Assembly: GCA_017449265.1 (NCBI GenBank)
Contig: JAFSJW010000017.1
Span: 1 to 64,000 of the forward strand
Length of the DNA: 64,000 nt
Direction of reading: 5' to 3'
Source of the DNA: Treponema sp.
Lineage (GTDB): Bacteria; Spirochaetota; Spirochaetia; Treponematales; Treponemataceae
Positions 1 to 8,299 of the stretch are shown here, piece after piece. Made by a program: the position numbers and the translations under genes. The notes under the pieces are model-generated. The model was given only the letters and a program-made list of their open reading frames with translations, was not told the origin of the DNA and did no database searches. Within the stretch, counting starts at the first letter, position 1. Every line of letters starts with the position of its first letter.

Positions 1-1
1 C

Positions 2-325
2 GATGAGGCTGTGGACTTCGCAATCCAGAATGATTTTCTGGAGGGCTTTTTCAGGGAGGTGAAGATGGAACTGCCAAACACATTGTTCTTTGATTTGACG
101 CAGGAGGATTACGACCGCCACCGCCGTCAAGAGGGTATTGAGGAAGGTGAAGAGCGTAAAGCTATAGAATCTGCAACGAATCTTCTTAGAATGAATCTCG
201 GCACGCCCGAGCAGATTGCGCAGGCAATCGGGCTTCCTTTGGAAGAGGTCATCAGCTTACGGGACTCACTCAGTGCGGAGCTTGAAATAGAAAAATCCGA
301 GAAAGAGCAAAAAGAAGAGAAGTAA
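2..325 (+). CDS. Rpn family nuclease/putative transposase, C-terminal end (5' truncated by window)
   Basis: The reading frame is open from base 2, so the gene starts before the window and only about 107 C-terminal residues are seen. The visible part has a short aromatic stretch (FLEGFFREV), a charged helix with RRQEGIEEGEERK, then a helix-turn-helix-like segment (TPEQIAQAIGLPLEEVISLRD) and an acidic/lysine-rich end. That layout is typical of the tails of Rpn/PD-(D/E)XK recombination-promoting nucleases (often annotated as transposases), which are multicopy in treponemes. The catalytic domain is outside the window, so activity cannot be judged. The family call rests on the tail alone and is moderate. 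Confidence 0.6.
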   Translation, partial: DEAVDFAIQNDFLEGFFREVKMELPNTLFFDLTQEDYDRHRRQEGIEEGEERKAIESATNLLRMNLGTPEQIAQAIGLPLEEVISLRDSLSAELEIEKSEKEQKEEK

Positions 326-421
326 GAAACGCTGGAAAAATCTCAATAATATTTATTCAGTGTTTTCATAAGTCGCTTTCCTGAATTGTCCCCTGCGGGC
401 AGTTCGGGAAATTCGTTTGTG

Positions 422-1522
422 ATGGAAATTTTAAAAATCGTGCAGAAAATACATTCCGATGAAAGAATCGCATATATTGATGTCCTCCGGATTATAAGCG
501 CGTTTGCGGTGATAATTGTTCATGTGACTGCTAACGATTGGGCAAATGCGTTTCATGATTCTATGTGGCATATATACAATGTTTATCGCGCTTCGGTGAA
601 CTGGTGCAATCCTGTTTTTGTCATGGTGAGCGGCGTGTTTTTTCTTGACCCATGTAAAATCCTTTCCATCGAAAAACTGTACAAGAAATATATTTTGCGA
701 ATAATGCTCGCCATTGCGTTCTGGGGGCTTTTCTATTATCTTCCGGACATTGTTTACGGATATGTGTGCAAGAGCGGAACAATCACTGGGCAGACATGGC
801 TTTTTGTCGCAAAAAAAATTGTTTTCGGAGTTCCATGGCATCATCTTTGGTATTTGTACATGATAATCGGCTTGTATATGCTGGCTCCGCTGTACCGCAT
901 TTTTTCGCGTTTTGCGTCAAAAAAGGATTTTGTCTATTTGTTGCTTGTTTTTGTGGTATTTGGAAGCATTCTTCCAATGATAAAATCTGTTCTTGCGTTT
1001 TTTCATTATGAATCAAGCATTTACTTTTCCGTTGAGCAGGCGGCAACTTGGACTGGATATTTTTTTGCGGGATATTTTTTCTCAAAATATGAGATTTCAA
1101 GAAAATCAAAATACGCAATCTATGTTGCAGGGCTTTTGTCGCTGATTTTCACTGTTTTGGGAACTGCATGTTTTTCTGCCAAGAATAATGCTGTGACCGG
1201 TATTTTTTGCGGTGCATTTTCTCCGACAACGGTTTTTCAATCGTTTGCGCTGTTTTTGCTGGTAAAATCAATCGGGAGGGGGGGGGATTTTGCTTCCACA
1301 AAAATTTGCGCCAAGCGAATAGTCGGAATGTTTGGCAGGACGACCTTCGGAATATACCTAATTCACGCTTTTGTGCTTCGTTTGTGCATATATGTTGGGC
1401 TGACTTCGCGCTTCGTAAATCCTGCATTCGCCATTCCGCTCGTTTCGGCTCTCATTTTCATCGTTTCATTCGCCCTGATTTTCCTTTTCAGGAAGCTCCC
1501 GCTGGGAACGCTCCTGGCATAA
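422..1522 (+). CDS. Membrane acyltransferase (acyltransferase 3 / OafA-like) with poly-G tract
   Basis: A protein of about 366 residues with roughly ten hydrophobic segments. It opens with IAYIDVLRIISAFAVIIVHV, the signature of acyltransferase-3 family enzymes that move acetyl or other acyl groups onto surface sugars at the inner membrane. The C-terminal GRTTFGIYLIHAFV also fits the family. The frame is open further upstream to a TTG, but the ATG at 422 lies just before the first conserved segment and is preferred; no strong ribosome site is visible and a hairpin (about 380-408) lies just upstream. A run of nine G at 1278-1286 falls inside the codons for IGRGGDF, and the conserved C-terminus is in frame as sequenced. 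The 3' end overlaps the convergent patatin gene by 57 bases. The substrate is unknown. Confidence 0.85.
   Translation: MEILKIVQKIHSDERIAYIDVLRIISAFAVIIVHVTANDWANAFHDSMWHIYNVYRASVNWCNPVFVMVSGVFFLDPCKILSIEKLYKKYILRIMLAIAFWGLFYYLPDIVYGYVCKSGTITGQTWLFVAKKIVFGVPWHHLWYLYMIIGLYMLAPLYRIFSRFASKKDFVYLLLVFVVFGSILPMIKSVLAFFHYESSIYFSVEQAATWTGYFFAGYFFSKYEISRKSKYAIYVAGLLSLIFTVLGTACFSAKNNAVTGIFCGAFSPTTVFQSFALFLLVKSIGRGGDFASTKICAKRIVGMFGRTTFGIYLIHAFVLRLCIYVGLTSRFVNPAFAIPLVSALIFIVSFALIFLFRKLPLGTLLA
1278..1286 (+). repeat. Poly-G tract (9 G) inside acyltransferase gene
   Basis: Nine consecutive G lie in the coding sequence, about 285 codons after the start. A change of one or two G would shift the frame and remove the last 80 or so residues, including the conserved histidine-containing segment. 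With nine G the gene is in frame. Confidence 0.9.
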
Positions 1523-2359
1523 GAATTTTCTGATTGTCTCCAGCTGTTTCTGGCAGGTGCGCCGCCCTTCATCGTACACGCGCTGGAGTTCGTCCGGGGA
1601 TTTTTCCGTGCGCGAAATTGAAAGCGGAATCTCCGGGCAGATGACAAGAGCTTTTCCGGCTTTTTCCTGCTCAAAGGCATATTCTTTTTCCTGGTTGTAG
1701 ACGATGTGCCGATTTTTCATCGCTTCAAACAGTTTTGGGTATTTTCTGAGCGCAATCTTTATGAAAGAAATCGCGCGGCTTGGCTTTTTTGTAAAAGAGC
1801 GCGGTTGCGTAAGGATAACCAGATTCTTTTCATAACCCATGTCCTCGAACGCTTTGAGCGGAATTGAGTCTGTCATGCCGCCGTCCAAAAGCTCGTATCC
1901 GTCTATGCGGACCGGGCGCGAAGCAAGAGGCATACTTGCGCTTGCGCGCATCCACTCAAGGTCTGATTCGTTGCAAGTTTTCAGCTCTTTGTAAACTGGT
2001 TTTCCGCTATTGCAATCTGAAGCAACAACATAAAAAGCAATGGGATTTTCTGAATATGTCTTTAAATCAAAAACATCAAGTTCGTTGGGAATTTTATTGT
2101 AGCAAAAATCTTTTCCGTACAAGTCGCCGGTAAGAATCAGCGAGCGAAGGCTGCAATACCGCCAGTCTCTGGAAAAACGCTTGTTATAGTGGATTGCGCG
2201 CCCTATCTGCCTGGACTTAAAATTGCAGCCGAACGTCGCCCCAGCGGAAACGCCTATTGCTCCATCGAAGGAAACGGAATTTTCAAGCAGGACATCACAA
2301 ACGCCTGCCGTAAACATTCCGCGCATTGCACCGCCTTCCATAACAAGCCCTTTTTTCAT
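1466..2359 (-). CDS. Patatin-like phospholipase (YjjU type)
   Basis: A 297-residue patatin-family serine hydrolase. The glycine-rich oxyanion segment MEGGAMRGMFTAGV is at residues 7-20, the nucleophile elbow GVSAG near residue 37 carries the serine, and LDGGMTDSIP near residue 160 gives the Asp of the Ser-Asp dyad. All catalytic parts are present. Length and arrangement fit the YjjU/RssA-like bacterial patatins, which hydrolyse acyl esters of phospholipids; the true substrate is unknown. It starts 20 bases after the zinc-binding protein gene ends on the same strand and may be read with it. Its last 57 bases overlap the convergent acyltransferase gene. Confidence 0.9.
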   Translation of the reverse strand: MKKGLVMEGGAMRGMFTAGVCDVLLENSVSFDGAIGVSAGATFGCNFKSRQIGRAIHYNKRFSRDWRYCSLRSLILTGDLYGKDFCYNKIPNELDVFDLKTYSENPIAFYVVASDCNSGKPVYKELKTCNESDLEWMRASASMPLASRPVRIDGYELLDGGMTDSIPLKAFEDMGYEKNLVILTQPRSFTKKPSRAISFIKIALRKYPKLFEAMKNRHIVYNQEKEYAFEQEKAGKALVICPEIPLSISRTEKSPDELQRVYDEGRRTCQKQLETIRKFLCQERSQRELPEKENQGE

Positions 2360-2379
2360 AAGAACTGGTGAATCTCCTT

Positions 2380-3909
2380 TTATTTCAAAGCTTCCTTCAA
2401 TACTGAAAGATTTTTCTCCATCGTTCCGAGATATGTCGCGCCTTTTTTAATCTGCTTTGCAGTCGTTGACTGGAGCGAATCGAAAGTCAGGATAGTTGCA
2501 TTTTTTGTTTTGCTGTTGGCAATTACAGTTTTTGCGATTTTTCCGTTTCCGTTCTCAATCTGGCATACGCTTTTCAGACCAAGCTCGTCAAGTTTTCCTG
2601 CAAGGAAAACGATTGTGTTGAAACTTGCCTCACTTTCGGCAGAACAGCCGGTGAATGCGGCAAAATATTTCAGGTTGTAGTCATCAACAAGGTAGCGGAA
2701 CGGGAATCTGTCTCCGAAGAGAAGTGTTTTTGCCCTTGAAGATTTTACGACATCAGAATATTCTCCGTCAAGGCGGGAAAGTTTTGCTTTGTAGGAAGCA
2801 AGGTTCTTCTTGTAAACGGATGCATTTGCGGAATCTTTTTCACAAAGCGCGTCTGCAATTGCGGCACAAAGCTCAGAAGCGTTCCTGAGCGAAAGCCATA
2901 CATGCTCGTCTTTCTCATCCTCATCATGGTGGTGATGCTCGTTGTGGTTGCGTCCCAAAAGCAAGTCTTCGCACTCATGGGCAGAAAGTTTTGAAGCAAC
3001 AAAATATGAATTGACTTTTGAATTCATAAATTCTTCAAAACTGTTGTTTCCGAAATAAAAATGGAAGTGAGCAACATCATCTGATGGTGCATAACCGTGG
3101 TCGTTGAACATAACATATTTCGGAGCGTTTTTGTCACTTGTTTCAAACTTGTACCGGACATTCGTGATTTTGCCCTCATCATTTTTCTTTACGGCATAAC
3201 CTGCGTAAGAATATTTTCCTGTTACAGATTTTCCGTTGTCATAAGTCAAAGTGATTTTGTCTCCGCCAACTTTTACGAGTTTTACTCCGCAGTTCCACTT
3301 TGCTTCGATTTCCTTTTGCATGTCTTTTTCAGATTTGCCTTTTTCCTTTGCCTGATGCTCAACATATTCCTCAAGTTTTCCACTTGTAAGAACAGGATAG
3401 AGAGACTGCCACTCACCATTAAATTCAGAAAGAGTGCGGTCTTTAATATCATGTTCGTGAATCTCAGAAGAATGACTGTGAGAATGCTCGTTGTGCTCGT
3501 GCTCGTGCTCCATTCCTTCGACGATTTCCTCTGATTTTACTTTTTCTCCAAGAACATCAAGAAGATTGATGACTTTCATGTTCTTGTTCGTCGCATTTTT
3601 CAGAACACCGTCAACCCATTCATCGCTCTCTCCGCCAACATAAACGAAAATGTCGCTTTCTGATATTTTCGCAATGTCCTTTACGCTTGGCGAATAGCTG
3701 TGAAGGTCAACTCCATTGTTCATAAGAAGCGTAAGCTCCACATTGTCGGCGTTTTCACCGATAATTTCTTTTGCCCAGTCATATTCAGGAAAAATTGTAG
3801 TTACGACTTTTAATTTTGAGTCGTCGGTTTTTGTTTTTTTCGCAAAAAGCGAACTTGCTGTAAGCGCAACAAAAAATAAGACCGACACAATGATTCTATT
3901 TAATTTCAT
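2380..3909 (-). CDS. Zinc ABC transporter binding protein with nested ZinT domain
   Basis: A 509-residue exported zinc-binding protein with a signal peptide (residues 1-23). Residues 33-120 and 321-509 form the two halves of a ZnuA/AdcA fold. His70 (VDLHSYSPS) and His326 (DEHVWLS) match family metal ligands; at the third site the sequence reads LLFGDRFPF, with Asp390 where E. coli ZnuA has His. Between the halves are a first His-rich stretch (residues 124-143), a ZinT domain (about 150-305, with His261 and HFHF at 271-274 as likely metal ligands), and a second His-rich stretch (312-318). ZinT is thus inserted in the metal-sensing loop, whereas streptococcal AdcA carries it at the C-terminus. 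The ribosome site GGAG sits before the ATG. Two Fur-type palindromes lie upstream. No zinc permease or ATPase gene is adjacent. Confidence 0.92.
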   Translation of the reverse strand: MKLNRIIVSVLFFVALTASSLFAKKTKTDDSKLKVVTTIFPEYDWAKEIIGENADNVELTLLMNNGVDLHSYSPSVKDIAKISESDIFVYVGGESDEWVDGVLKNATNKNMKVINLLDVLGEKVKSEEIVEGMEHEHEHNEHSHSHSSEIHEHDIKDRTLSEFNGEWQSLYPVLTSGKLEEYVEHQAKEKGKSEKDMQKEIEAKWNCGVKLVKVGGDKITLTYDNGKSVTGKYSYAGYAVKKNDEGKITNVRYKFETSDKNAPKYVMFNDHGYAPSDDVAHFHFYFGNNSFEEFMNSKVNSYFVASKLSAHECEDLLLGRNHNEHHHHDEDEKDEHVWLSLRNASELCAAIADALCEKDSANASVYKKNLASYKAKLSRLDGEYSDVVKSSRAKTLLFGDRFPFRYLVDDYNLKYFAAFTGCSAESEASFNTIVFLAGKLDELGLKSVCQIENGNGKIAKTVIANSKTKNATILTFDSLQSTTAKQIKKGATYLGTMEKNLSVLKEALK

Positions 3910-3927
3910 TTTTTTGCTCCTTTCTCT

Positions 3928-3950
3928 AATTTGAGAATGAATATCAAATT
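3928..3950. promoter_or_regulatory. Candidate Fur/Zur operator 1
   Basis: An imperfect 23-base palindrome with seven-base arms AATTTGA and TCAAATT and 17 matching positions when compared with its reverse complement. It lies 19 bases upstream of the zinc-binding protein start. Fur-family repressors bind AT-rich inverted repeats of this kind, and a fur-like gene is immediately upstream. Binding is inferred, not shown. Confidence 0.5.
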
Positions 3951-3976
3951 ATATGAAGCTGAAAAAAATGTCAATA

Positions 3977-3991
3977 TGAGAACAGTTTTCA
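3977..3991. promoter_or_regulatory. Candidate Fur/Zur operator 2
   Basis: A 7-1-7 inverted repeat, TGAGAAC-A-GTTTTCA, with six of seven arm positions paired. It sits between the regulator's stop codon and the zinc-binding protein gene, 68 bases upstream of that start, where a repressor site for zinc uptake would be expected. Confidence 0.5.
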
Positions 3992-3994
3992 AAT

Positions 3995-4417
3995 TCAGTT
4001 TTTTTTCTCACATTCGGCGCAAATTCCGTAGAAAACAGTACGGAGCGGATTCAGGGAAATTCCGTGATGCTCTTTAAGATGTTTTTGGAGATGCGAAAGC
4101 TCCGAGCAATCAAGATGAATCAAAACACCGCATTTTTCGCATTTGATATGAAAATGCTTGGATTCATCTGTTTCTCCATGCTTTTCGCCAACATACTCAA
4201 AGCAGGCGGCGGATTTTTCATCAATAAAATACTTTATCACAGTTCCGTCAATAACTAATTTTTCAAGCTGACGGTAAATAGTCGCCGTTCCGAGAGGATT
4301 ATCCGAGAGTGCGAAATGTTTTTTCACATCCTCCGCCGTAAAATGCGAGCCTTTTGTTTCTTTCAGAAATGCAAGGAGCAAATCCTGCTGTCTTGTTTTG
4401 TACACAGATTTTATCAT
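3995..4417 (-). CDS. Fur family metal-dependent repressor (Zur/Fur-like)
   Basis: A 140-residue regulator. An N-terminal winged helix contains the family segment NPLGTATIYRQLEKL (residues 40-54). The dimer domain contains HFHIKCEKCG (88-97) and a second cysteine pair, CAEC, near residue 134; together these make the structural zinc site of Fur-family proteins. Because it lies directly upstream of a zinc-binding protein gene with operator-like palindromes in between, a zinc-responsive (Zur) role is the best guess, but iron (Fur) or peroxide (PerR) sensing cannot be excluded from sequence. There is no clear ribosome site before the ATG. The preceding ABC importer on the same strand ends 33 bases upstream. 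Confidence 0.88.
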   Translation of the reverse strand: MIKSVYKTRQQDLLLAFLKETKGSHFTAEDVKKHFALSDNPLGTATIYRQLEKLVIDGTVIKYFIDEKSAACFEYVGEKHGETDESKHFHIKCEKCGVLIHLDCSELSHLQKHLKEHHGISLNPLRTVFYGICAECEKKN

Positions 4418-4450
4418 TTTTTATACAATATCATAGATTTTGATTTTTGA

Positions 4451-5443
4451 TTAGAGCTGCCAGAATCTAAGTGCAAGAAGGAATATTTTGCTTCCGCTTC
4501 GTATGTTCTCGCACTTGATTGTATCAAAATCAGCGATGATTTTTTCGTTTTCGGCCTGCACTGTGAATCTTGTTTTTCCTCCAAGAAACTCCTGCTTCGT
4601 TATGATGCCTGAAATCAAGATTTTGTCTTGCGGAACGATTTCATTTTTCCAGATTTCAGGATTTTCAATGGGAACGAACCATTCAGGGCGAATCATAAGA
4701 ACTTTTCCGTTTTTTCTGATGAAATTCGCCTTTCCTGCAAAGTCCGCTACGAACTCGCTCTTAGGCTCAAAATAAATCTCCCTGGGGCTTCCTTCTTGCA
4801 AAAGCTCCCCCTTATTCAGAACTGCGATTTTTGTTGACAATGACAAGGCTTCGTCCTGGTCGTGAGTGACATAGACAGTAGTGATTTTGAGTTTTTGCTG
4901 GATTTCTTTCAGTTCCTCACGGACTTTCATTCTGAGCTTTGTGTCAAGGGAAGAAAGCGGCTCGTCCATAAGAAGAAGTTTTGGCTCAAGGATTAACGAG
5001 CGTCCAAGAGCCACGCGCTGCTGCTGACCGCCTGAAAGCTCGTGAGGAAATCGGGAGAGCAAATCTTCTATTCCGAGTGAGCGGGCAGTATCAAAAGCCA
5101 TGCTCTCCATTAAATCTTTGCCTATTTTCTTTTTCTGGATTTTCAGCCCGTATATTATGTTCTGCATGACCGAAAGGTGCGGAAAAAGCGCGTAGTCCTG
5201 AAAGACCATTCCGACTTTCCGCTCATTGACTTCGATTCCTTTCTGGTCAGAACCGTCAATCAGAACTTGTCCTGAGAGCGGCTCAAGAAAGCCCGAGATA
5301 AGCCTTAGAAGCGTTGTCTTTCCGCAGCCGGAAGGCCCCAGAAGAGTAGTGAAACTTCCTTCTTCCACGGCAAGAGATACATTTTTTACTGCTTTTTCGT
5401 CTCCGAACGAGAAAGAGACATTTTTTAGTTCAAGTTTGTTCAT
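4451..5443 (-). CDS. ABC importer ATP-binding protein (iron/FbpC type)
   Basis: A 330-residue ATPase of the FbpC/PotA group. Walker A is GPSGCGKTT (about residue 36), the Q-loop is VFQDYALFPH, the signature is LSGGQQQRVALGRSL, and Walker B is LLLMDEP followed by the switch histidine in VTHDQDEALSL. The C-terminal 100 residues form a TOBE-like regulatory domain. The start is taken at the second methionine (MNKLELKNV), the canonical family N-terminus; a start nine codons upstream at 5470 would overlap the permease gene by 25 bases. It follows the permease and binding-protein genes as the third gene of an importer operon, energising uptake at the inner membrane. Confidence 0.9.
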   Translation of the reverse strand: MNKLELKNVSFSFGDEKAVKNVSLAVEEGSFTTLLGPSGCGKTTLLRLISGFLEPLSGQVLIDGSDQKGIEVNERKVGMVFQDYALFPHLSVMQNIIYGLKIQKKKIGKDLMESMAFDTARSLGIEDLLSRFPHELSGGQQQRVALGRSLILEPKLLLMDEPLSSLDTKLRMKVREELKEIQQKLKITTVYVTHDQDEALSLSTKIAVLNKGELLQEGSPREIYFEPKSEFVADFAGKANFIRKNGKVLMIRPEWFVPIENPEIWKNEIVPQDKILISGIITKQEFLGGKTRFTVQAENEKIIADFDTIKCENIRSGSKIFLLALRFWQL

Positions 5444-5445
5444 AA

Positions 5446-7158
5446 TTACGCCTGTTTTTTGTGAATCCATGAGTCAGCCAGGGATTTGAAGCTGCTTCCT
5501 TTATGCTTTGAGTCAAGGAAATTTACCAGAAACCGCCCGAGTATAAGGACGGAGAAAGTGAGCGCAGTTAGCACTGTGGCAAGGGCCGCGGATTTTCCCC
5601 ATTCGCCTTGCTCCGCAAGATTCAGAATCCTGATTGATGAAAGAGGCGTGTTGAATGACACAAGGAAAATCACTGAGCTTATTGTTCCGACGCCGCGCAC
5701 AAAATCATAAATCAGGGATGAGGCTATTCCGCCCTGACTCAGCGGCAGAAGGACGCTCGCAAGGACTTGGATTTTGTTCGCCCCGAGCGAAAAAGCTCCG
5801 TCATCGAGAGTTGTCTTTATCTGAGCGAATACGGACGATACGATTCTGTACGAGAACGGAAGAAATGAAACTGTCATTGCGATTACGACAAGGACAGGCG
5901 ATGAGCGGAACTTTAAGTGGCTTGCGGCAAGGCTGAGCGAAAGTCCGAACAGAGAGCCTGGGATTGCCGCCGGAAGCTGGGCGCATATATCAATATATTT
6001 TTTGAACCGAAAGCGCGTTCTTGTAACGAAGAAAACTGACAGAGTTGCGATGAAAGTTCCTAAGAAAGAGGCAATGAGCGCGAAGGTAAGCGAGTTTTTC
6101 AGTTCCAAAGCGAATTTCTTGATTGATTTGATATGCTCCAGAGTCAGGCTGGTGTCTATGCCCCATAATTTTTGAACGGAGCCAATCACTATGGATGCGA
6201 ACTGAGCTAGAATCAGCAGTGTGAAAAAAGAGCAAAATGTGAGCATTAGGATTTTTGTTGGTCTGGACGACTTTTTTCCTGGAAGACTGGATTCTTTTGA
6301 GCCGATTGTGGCAGTCCTTGCGTTCTGGGATTTTGTGACATGGTTCTGAGCAAGGAACAAAATCATTGACGGAACAAGAAGTACGATTCCAAGGACGCAG
6401 CTTGTTCCTGCACTGACCCAGCCTGTGAGCTGCGTGTAGACTTCTACCGCAAGCACCCGGAATCTTCCTGCCACAATCATGGGGTTTCCGAAGTCGCTCA
6501 GAACGGATACTGCTATGAAAAGCGCGGAGGAGAGAATTCCTGGCATTGCAAGCGGAATTGTTACCGTAAGGGCAATCCGTGGCTTTGACGCGCCCATTGC
6601 CCGCGCGGCTTGCTCCAAAGACGGCGGAATACGCCTGAGCGTCTGGGAGCAAATCAAGTACGCGATTGGAAAAAAACACAGGACTTGGGCTATGAGAAGC
6701 CCGCGGAATCCGTACAGGCTTATATCAAGATTCAGAATTGAGTGCGTGATGAAGCCTTGCCGCCCGAACAGCAAGATGAACGAAAGCCCGCCAACGAAAG
6801 GCGGTGTCATCAGGTGCAGGATTGGAATAAGCGCGAAGAATTTTTTCAGCGGAATATCGGCTTTTACCACTGCGTAGGCAAAAATGTATCCCACCAGCAC
6901 TGAGAGCGAAGTGGACGAAACGCACTCAAGGATTGTGTTCAGCATGGCTCTTTTCCACACGCCCGACGAGAGTACGGACGCAAAATCCCCGGCCTTTGGC
7001 GTTGCGGCAACGCACAAAAGCGGGAATATTATGCACACCGTCAGAATAAAAAGCACGGAGGCATAGAGAGCGTAAAGGAAAATATTTTTTTTTGTGCGGA
7101 AAGAACACGGCTTGCAAGTTCCTTCCGCTTTTTTTTCTATTTTATTGATTTTGACCAT
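5446..7158 (-). CDS. ABC importer permease, fused double domain (iron/FbpB type)
   Basis: A 570-residue protein with about twelve transmembrane segments arranged as two tandem permease halves, as in FbpB/AfuB iron permeases where one chain forms the whole channel. Each half has the ABC-coupling EAA-type loop: LEQAARAMGASKPRIALTV in the first and LDDGAFSLGANKIQVLASV in the second. The start overlaps the end of the binding-protein gene by 22 bases, so the two are translationally linked, and the ATPase follows. Together they form a complete importer. The ion is probably ferric iron, judged from the family; phosphonate or thiamine relatives cannot be excluded. Confidence 0.9.
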   Translation of the reverse strand: MVKINKIEKKAEGTCKPCSFRTKKNIFLYALYASVLFILTVCIIFPLLCVAATPKAGDFASVLSSGVWKRAMLNTILECVSSTSLSVLVGYIFAYAVVKADIPLKKFFALIPILHLMTPPFVGGLSFILLFGRQGFITHSILNLDISLYGFRGLLIAQVLCFFPIAYLICSQTLRRIPPSLEQAARAMGASKPRIALTVTIPLAMPGILSSALFIAVSVLSDFGNPMIVAGRFRVLAVEVYTQLTGWVSAGTSCVLGIVLLVPSMILFLAQNHVTKSQNARTATIGSKESSLPGKKSSRPTKILMLTFCSFFTLLILAQFASIVIGSVQKLWGIDTSLTLEHIKSIKKFALELKNSLTFALIASFLGTFIATLSVFFVTRTRFRFKKYIDICAQLPAAIPGSLFGLSLSLAASHLKFRSSPVLVVIAMTVSFLPFSYRIVSSVFAQIKTTLDDGAFSLGANKIQVLASVLLPLSQGGIASSLIYDFVRGVGTISSVIFLVSFNTPLSSIRILNLAEQGEWGKSAALATVLTALTFSVLILGRFLVNFLDSKHKGSSFKSLADSWIHKKQA

Positions 7159-8138
7159 TTGTCGAGAACTTGGGCTTTTGTTTCAGCTGCCTTCCTGACA
7201 TCATAATCTATTAAATCAATGTCGGCAATGGAAACGCTTCCTTCCGGAGCTTTTGCCTCTGGGTTTACGGGCGTTGTGAATGTGATTGCGCTCATAAGCT
7301 CCTGTGCCTCTGCCGAAAGCATAAAATCAACGAATTTTTTTGCTGCAGAAAGATTCTTGGAGTTTTTCATAATTGACACGCAGTCAACATCGCCCACGGA
7401 TTTTGGCGGGGCTACGGGCGTAACATTGAATCCCTGATGATTGTACTTTGTGATTGCGTGAAGATAGGACACTCCCAGCGCGTATTCGCCTGTTCCGAGA
7501 AGTTTTGCGGGCGCGCTTCCTGAGTCAGGGAACTGACCGACATTCTGGGAGAGCGCGAGAAGATACTCCCAGCCCTTGTCATCGCCGAGCCTTTGGAGCT
7601 GGTTCTGGACGAAGAGGTAGCCCGTGCTTGACGCAGCTGGGTTTGTCATTACGATTTCGCCCTTGAACTCTGGGTTGAGCAAATCTTCCCAAGTTTTTGG
7701 AAGCGGAATTCCGGGGAATTTCTGTGAGAATCGTTTTTCGTTCACCCCGATTCCCAGTGTGAGGACGCAGAATCCGGTCCAAGTTCCGTCAGATGCGATT
7801 GCGTACGGCGGAATGTTCTTTGCGAGCGGGGAAACATAGCTTTCAAGCGCGCCTTCTTTTGCTGCCTGAATGTGGTAGCTTGAAGCTCCGCCCAGAAGAA
7901 TGTCTGCTTGCGGGTCATTTTTCTCTGTTATGACGCGGTTCACAAGCTCGCCCGTTGTGGCGCGGAGGAATGTGACCGGAATGCCTGTTTTTTCCGTGAA
8001 CAGTTTTGTGAGTGCCTCAGATTCTTCATCGTGGATTATTGAGTAGATTCTGAGAGTTGACTGATTTTTTTCCTTGCAGCCCAAGAGGGCGAGCGAGAAT
8101 ACCAGTGCGATTAATTTGAACAAAGACTTTTTTTTCAT
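7137..8138 (-). CDS. ABC importer substrate-binding lipoprotein (iron/AfuA type)
   Basis: A 333-residue extracytoplasmic binding protein. The N-terminus is a lipoprotein signal with lipobox LALLGC, so it should be anchored in a membrane facing the periplasm. Segments such as IYSIIHDEESEALTKLF, LLGGASSYHIQA and VGDVDCVSIMKNSKN are typical of the AfuA/FbpA class, which carries ferric iron; related proteins bind 2-aminoethylphosphonate or thiamine. The ATG at 8138 follows an AGAGGTG ribosome site; the in-frame GTG two codons upstream is inside that site. First gene of the three-gene importer operon. Confidence 0.88.
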   Translation of the reverse strand: MKKKSLFKLIALVFSLALLGCKEKNQSTLRIYSIIHDEESEALTKLFTEKTGIPVTFLRATTGELVNRVITEKNDPQADILLGGASSYHIQAAKEGALESYVSPLAKNIPPYAIASDGTWTGFCVLTLGIGVNEKRFSQKFPGIPLPKTWEDLLNPEFKGEIVMTNPAASSTGYLFVQNQLQRLGDDKGWEYLLALSQNVGQFPDSGSAPAKLLGTGEYALGVSYLHAITKYNHQGFNVTPVAPPKSVGDVDCVSIMKNSKNLSAAKKFVDFMLSAEAQELMSAITFTTPVNPEAKAPEGSVSIADIDLIDYDVRKAAETKAQVLDKWSKSIK

Positions 8139-8158
8139 ATACACCTCTGATTAATTCG

Positions 8159-8232
8159 TCATTCTGAGCGAAGCGAGAAGACCGGCCTGTTCGATTTTGT
8201 GCAAATATGATTCGTTGCGCTCTCAATGACAG
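8159..8232. repeat. Imperfect inverted repeat (GTCATT...AATGAC type)
   Basis: The left arm GTCATTCTGAGCG is mirrored by CGCTCTCAATGAC at the right end with two mismatches. Elements with GTCATTCTGAGCGAAGCG ends are common extragenic repeats in several bacterial phyla. It lies directly upstream of the iron importer operon and could form a hairpin in a leader transcript. Confidence 0.5.
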
Positions 8233-8299
8233 TTATTTTGAAATTACGAAGATTCTAAAACTATTTTGGATATATAGAAATAATCAAAATGAGAAAAAT

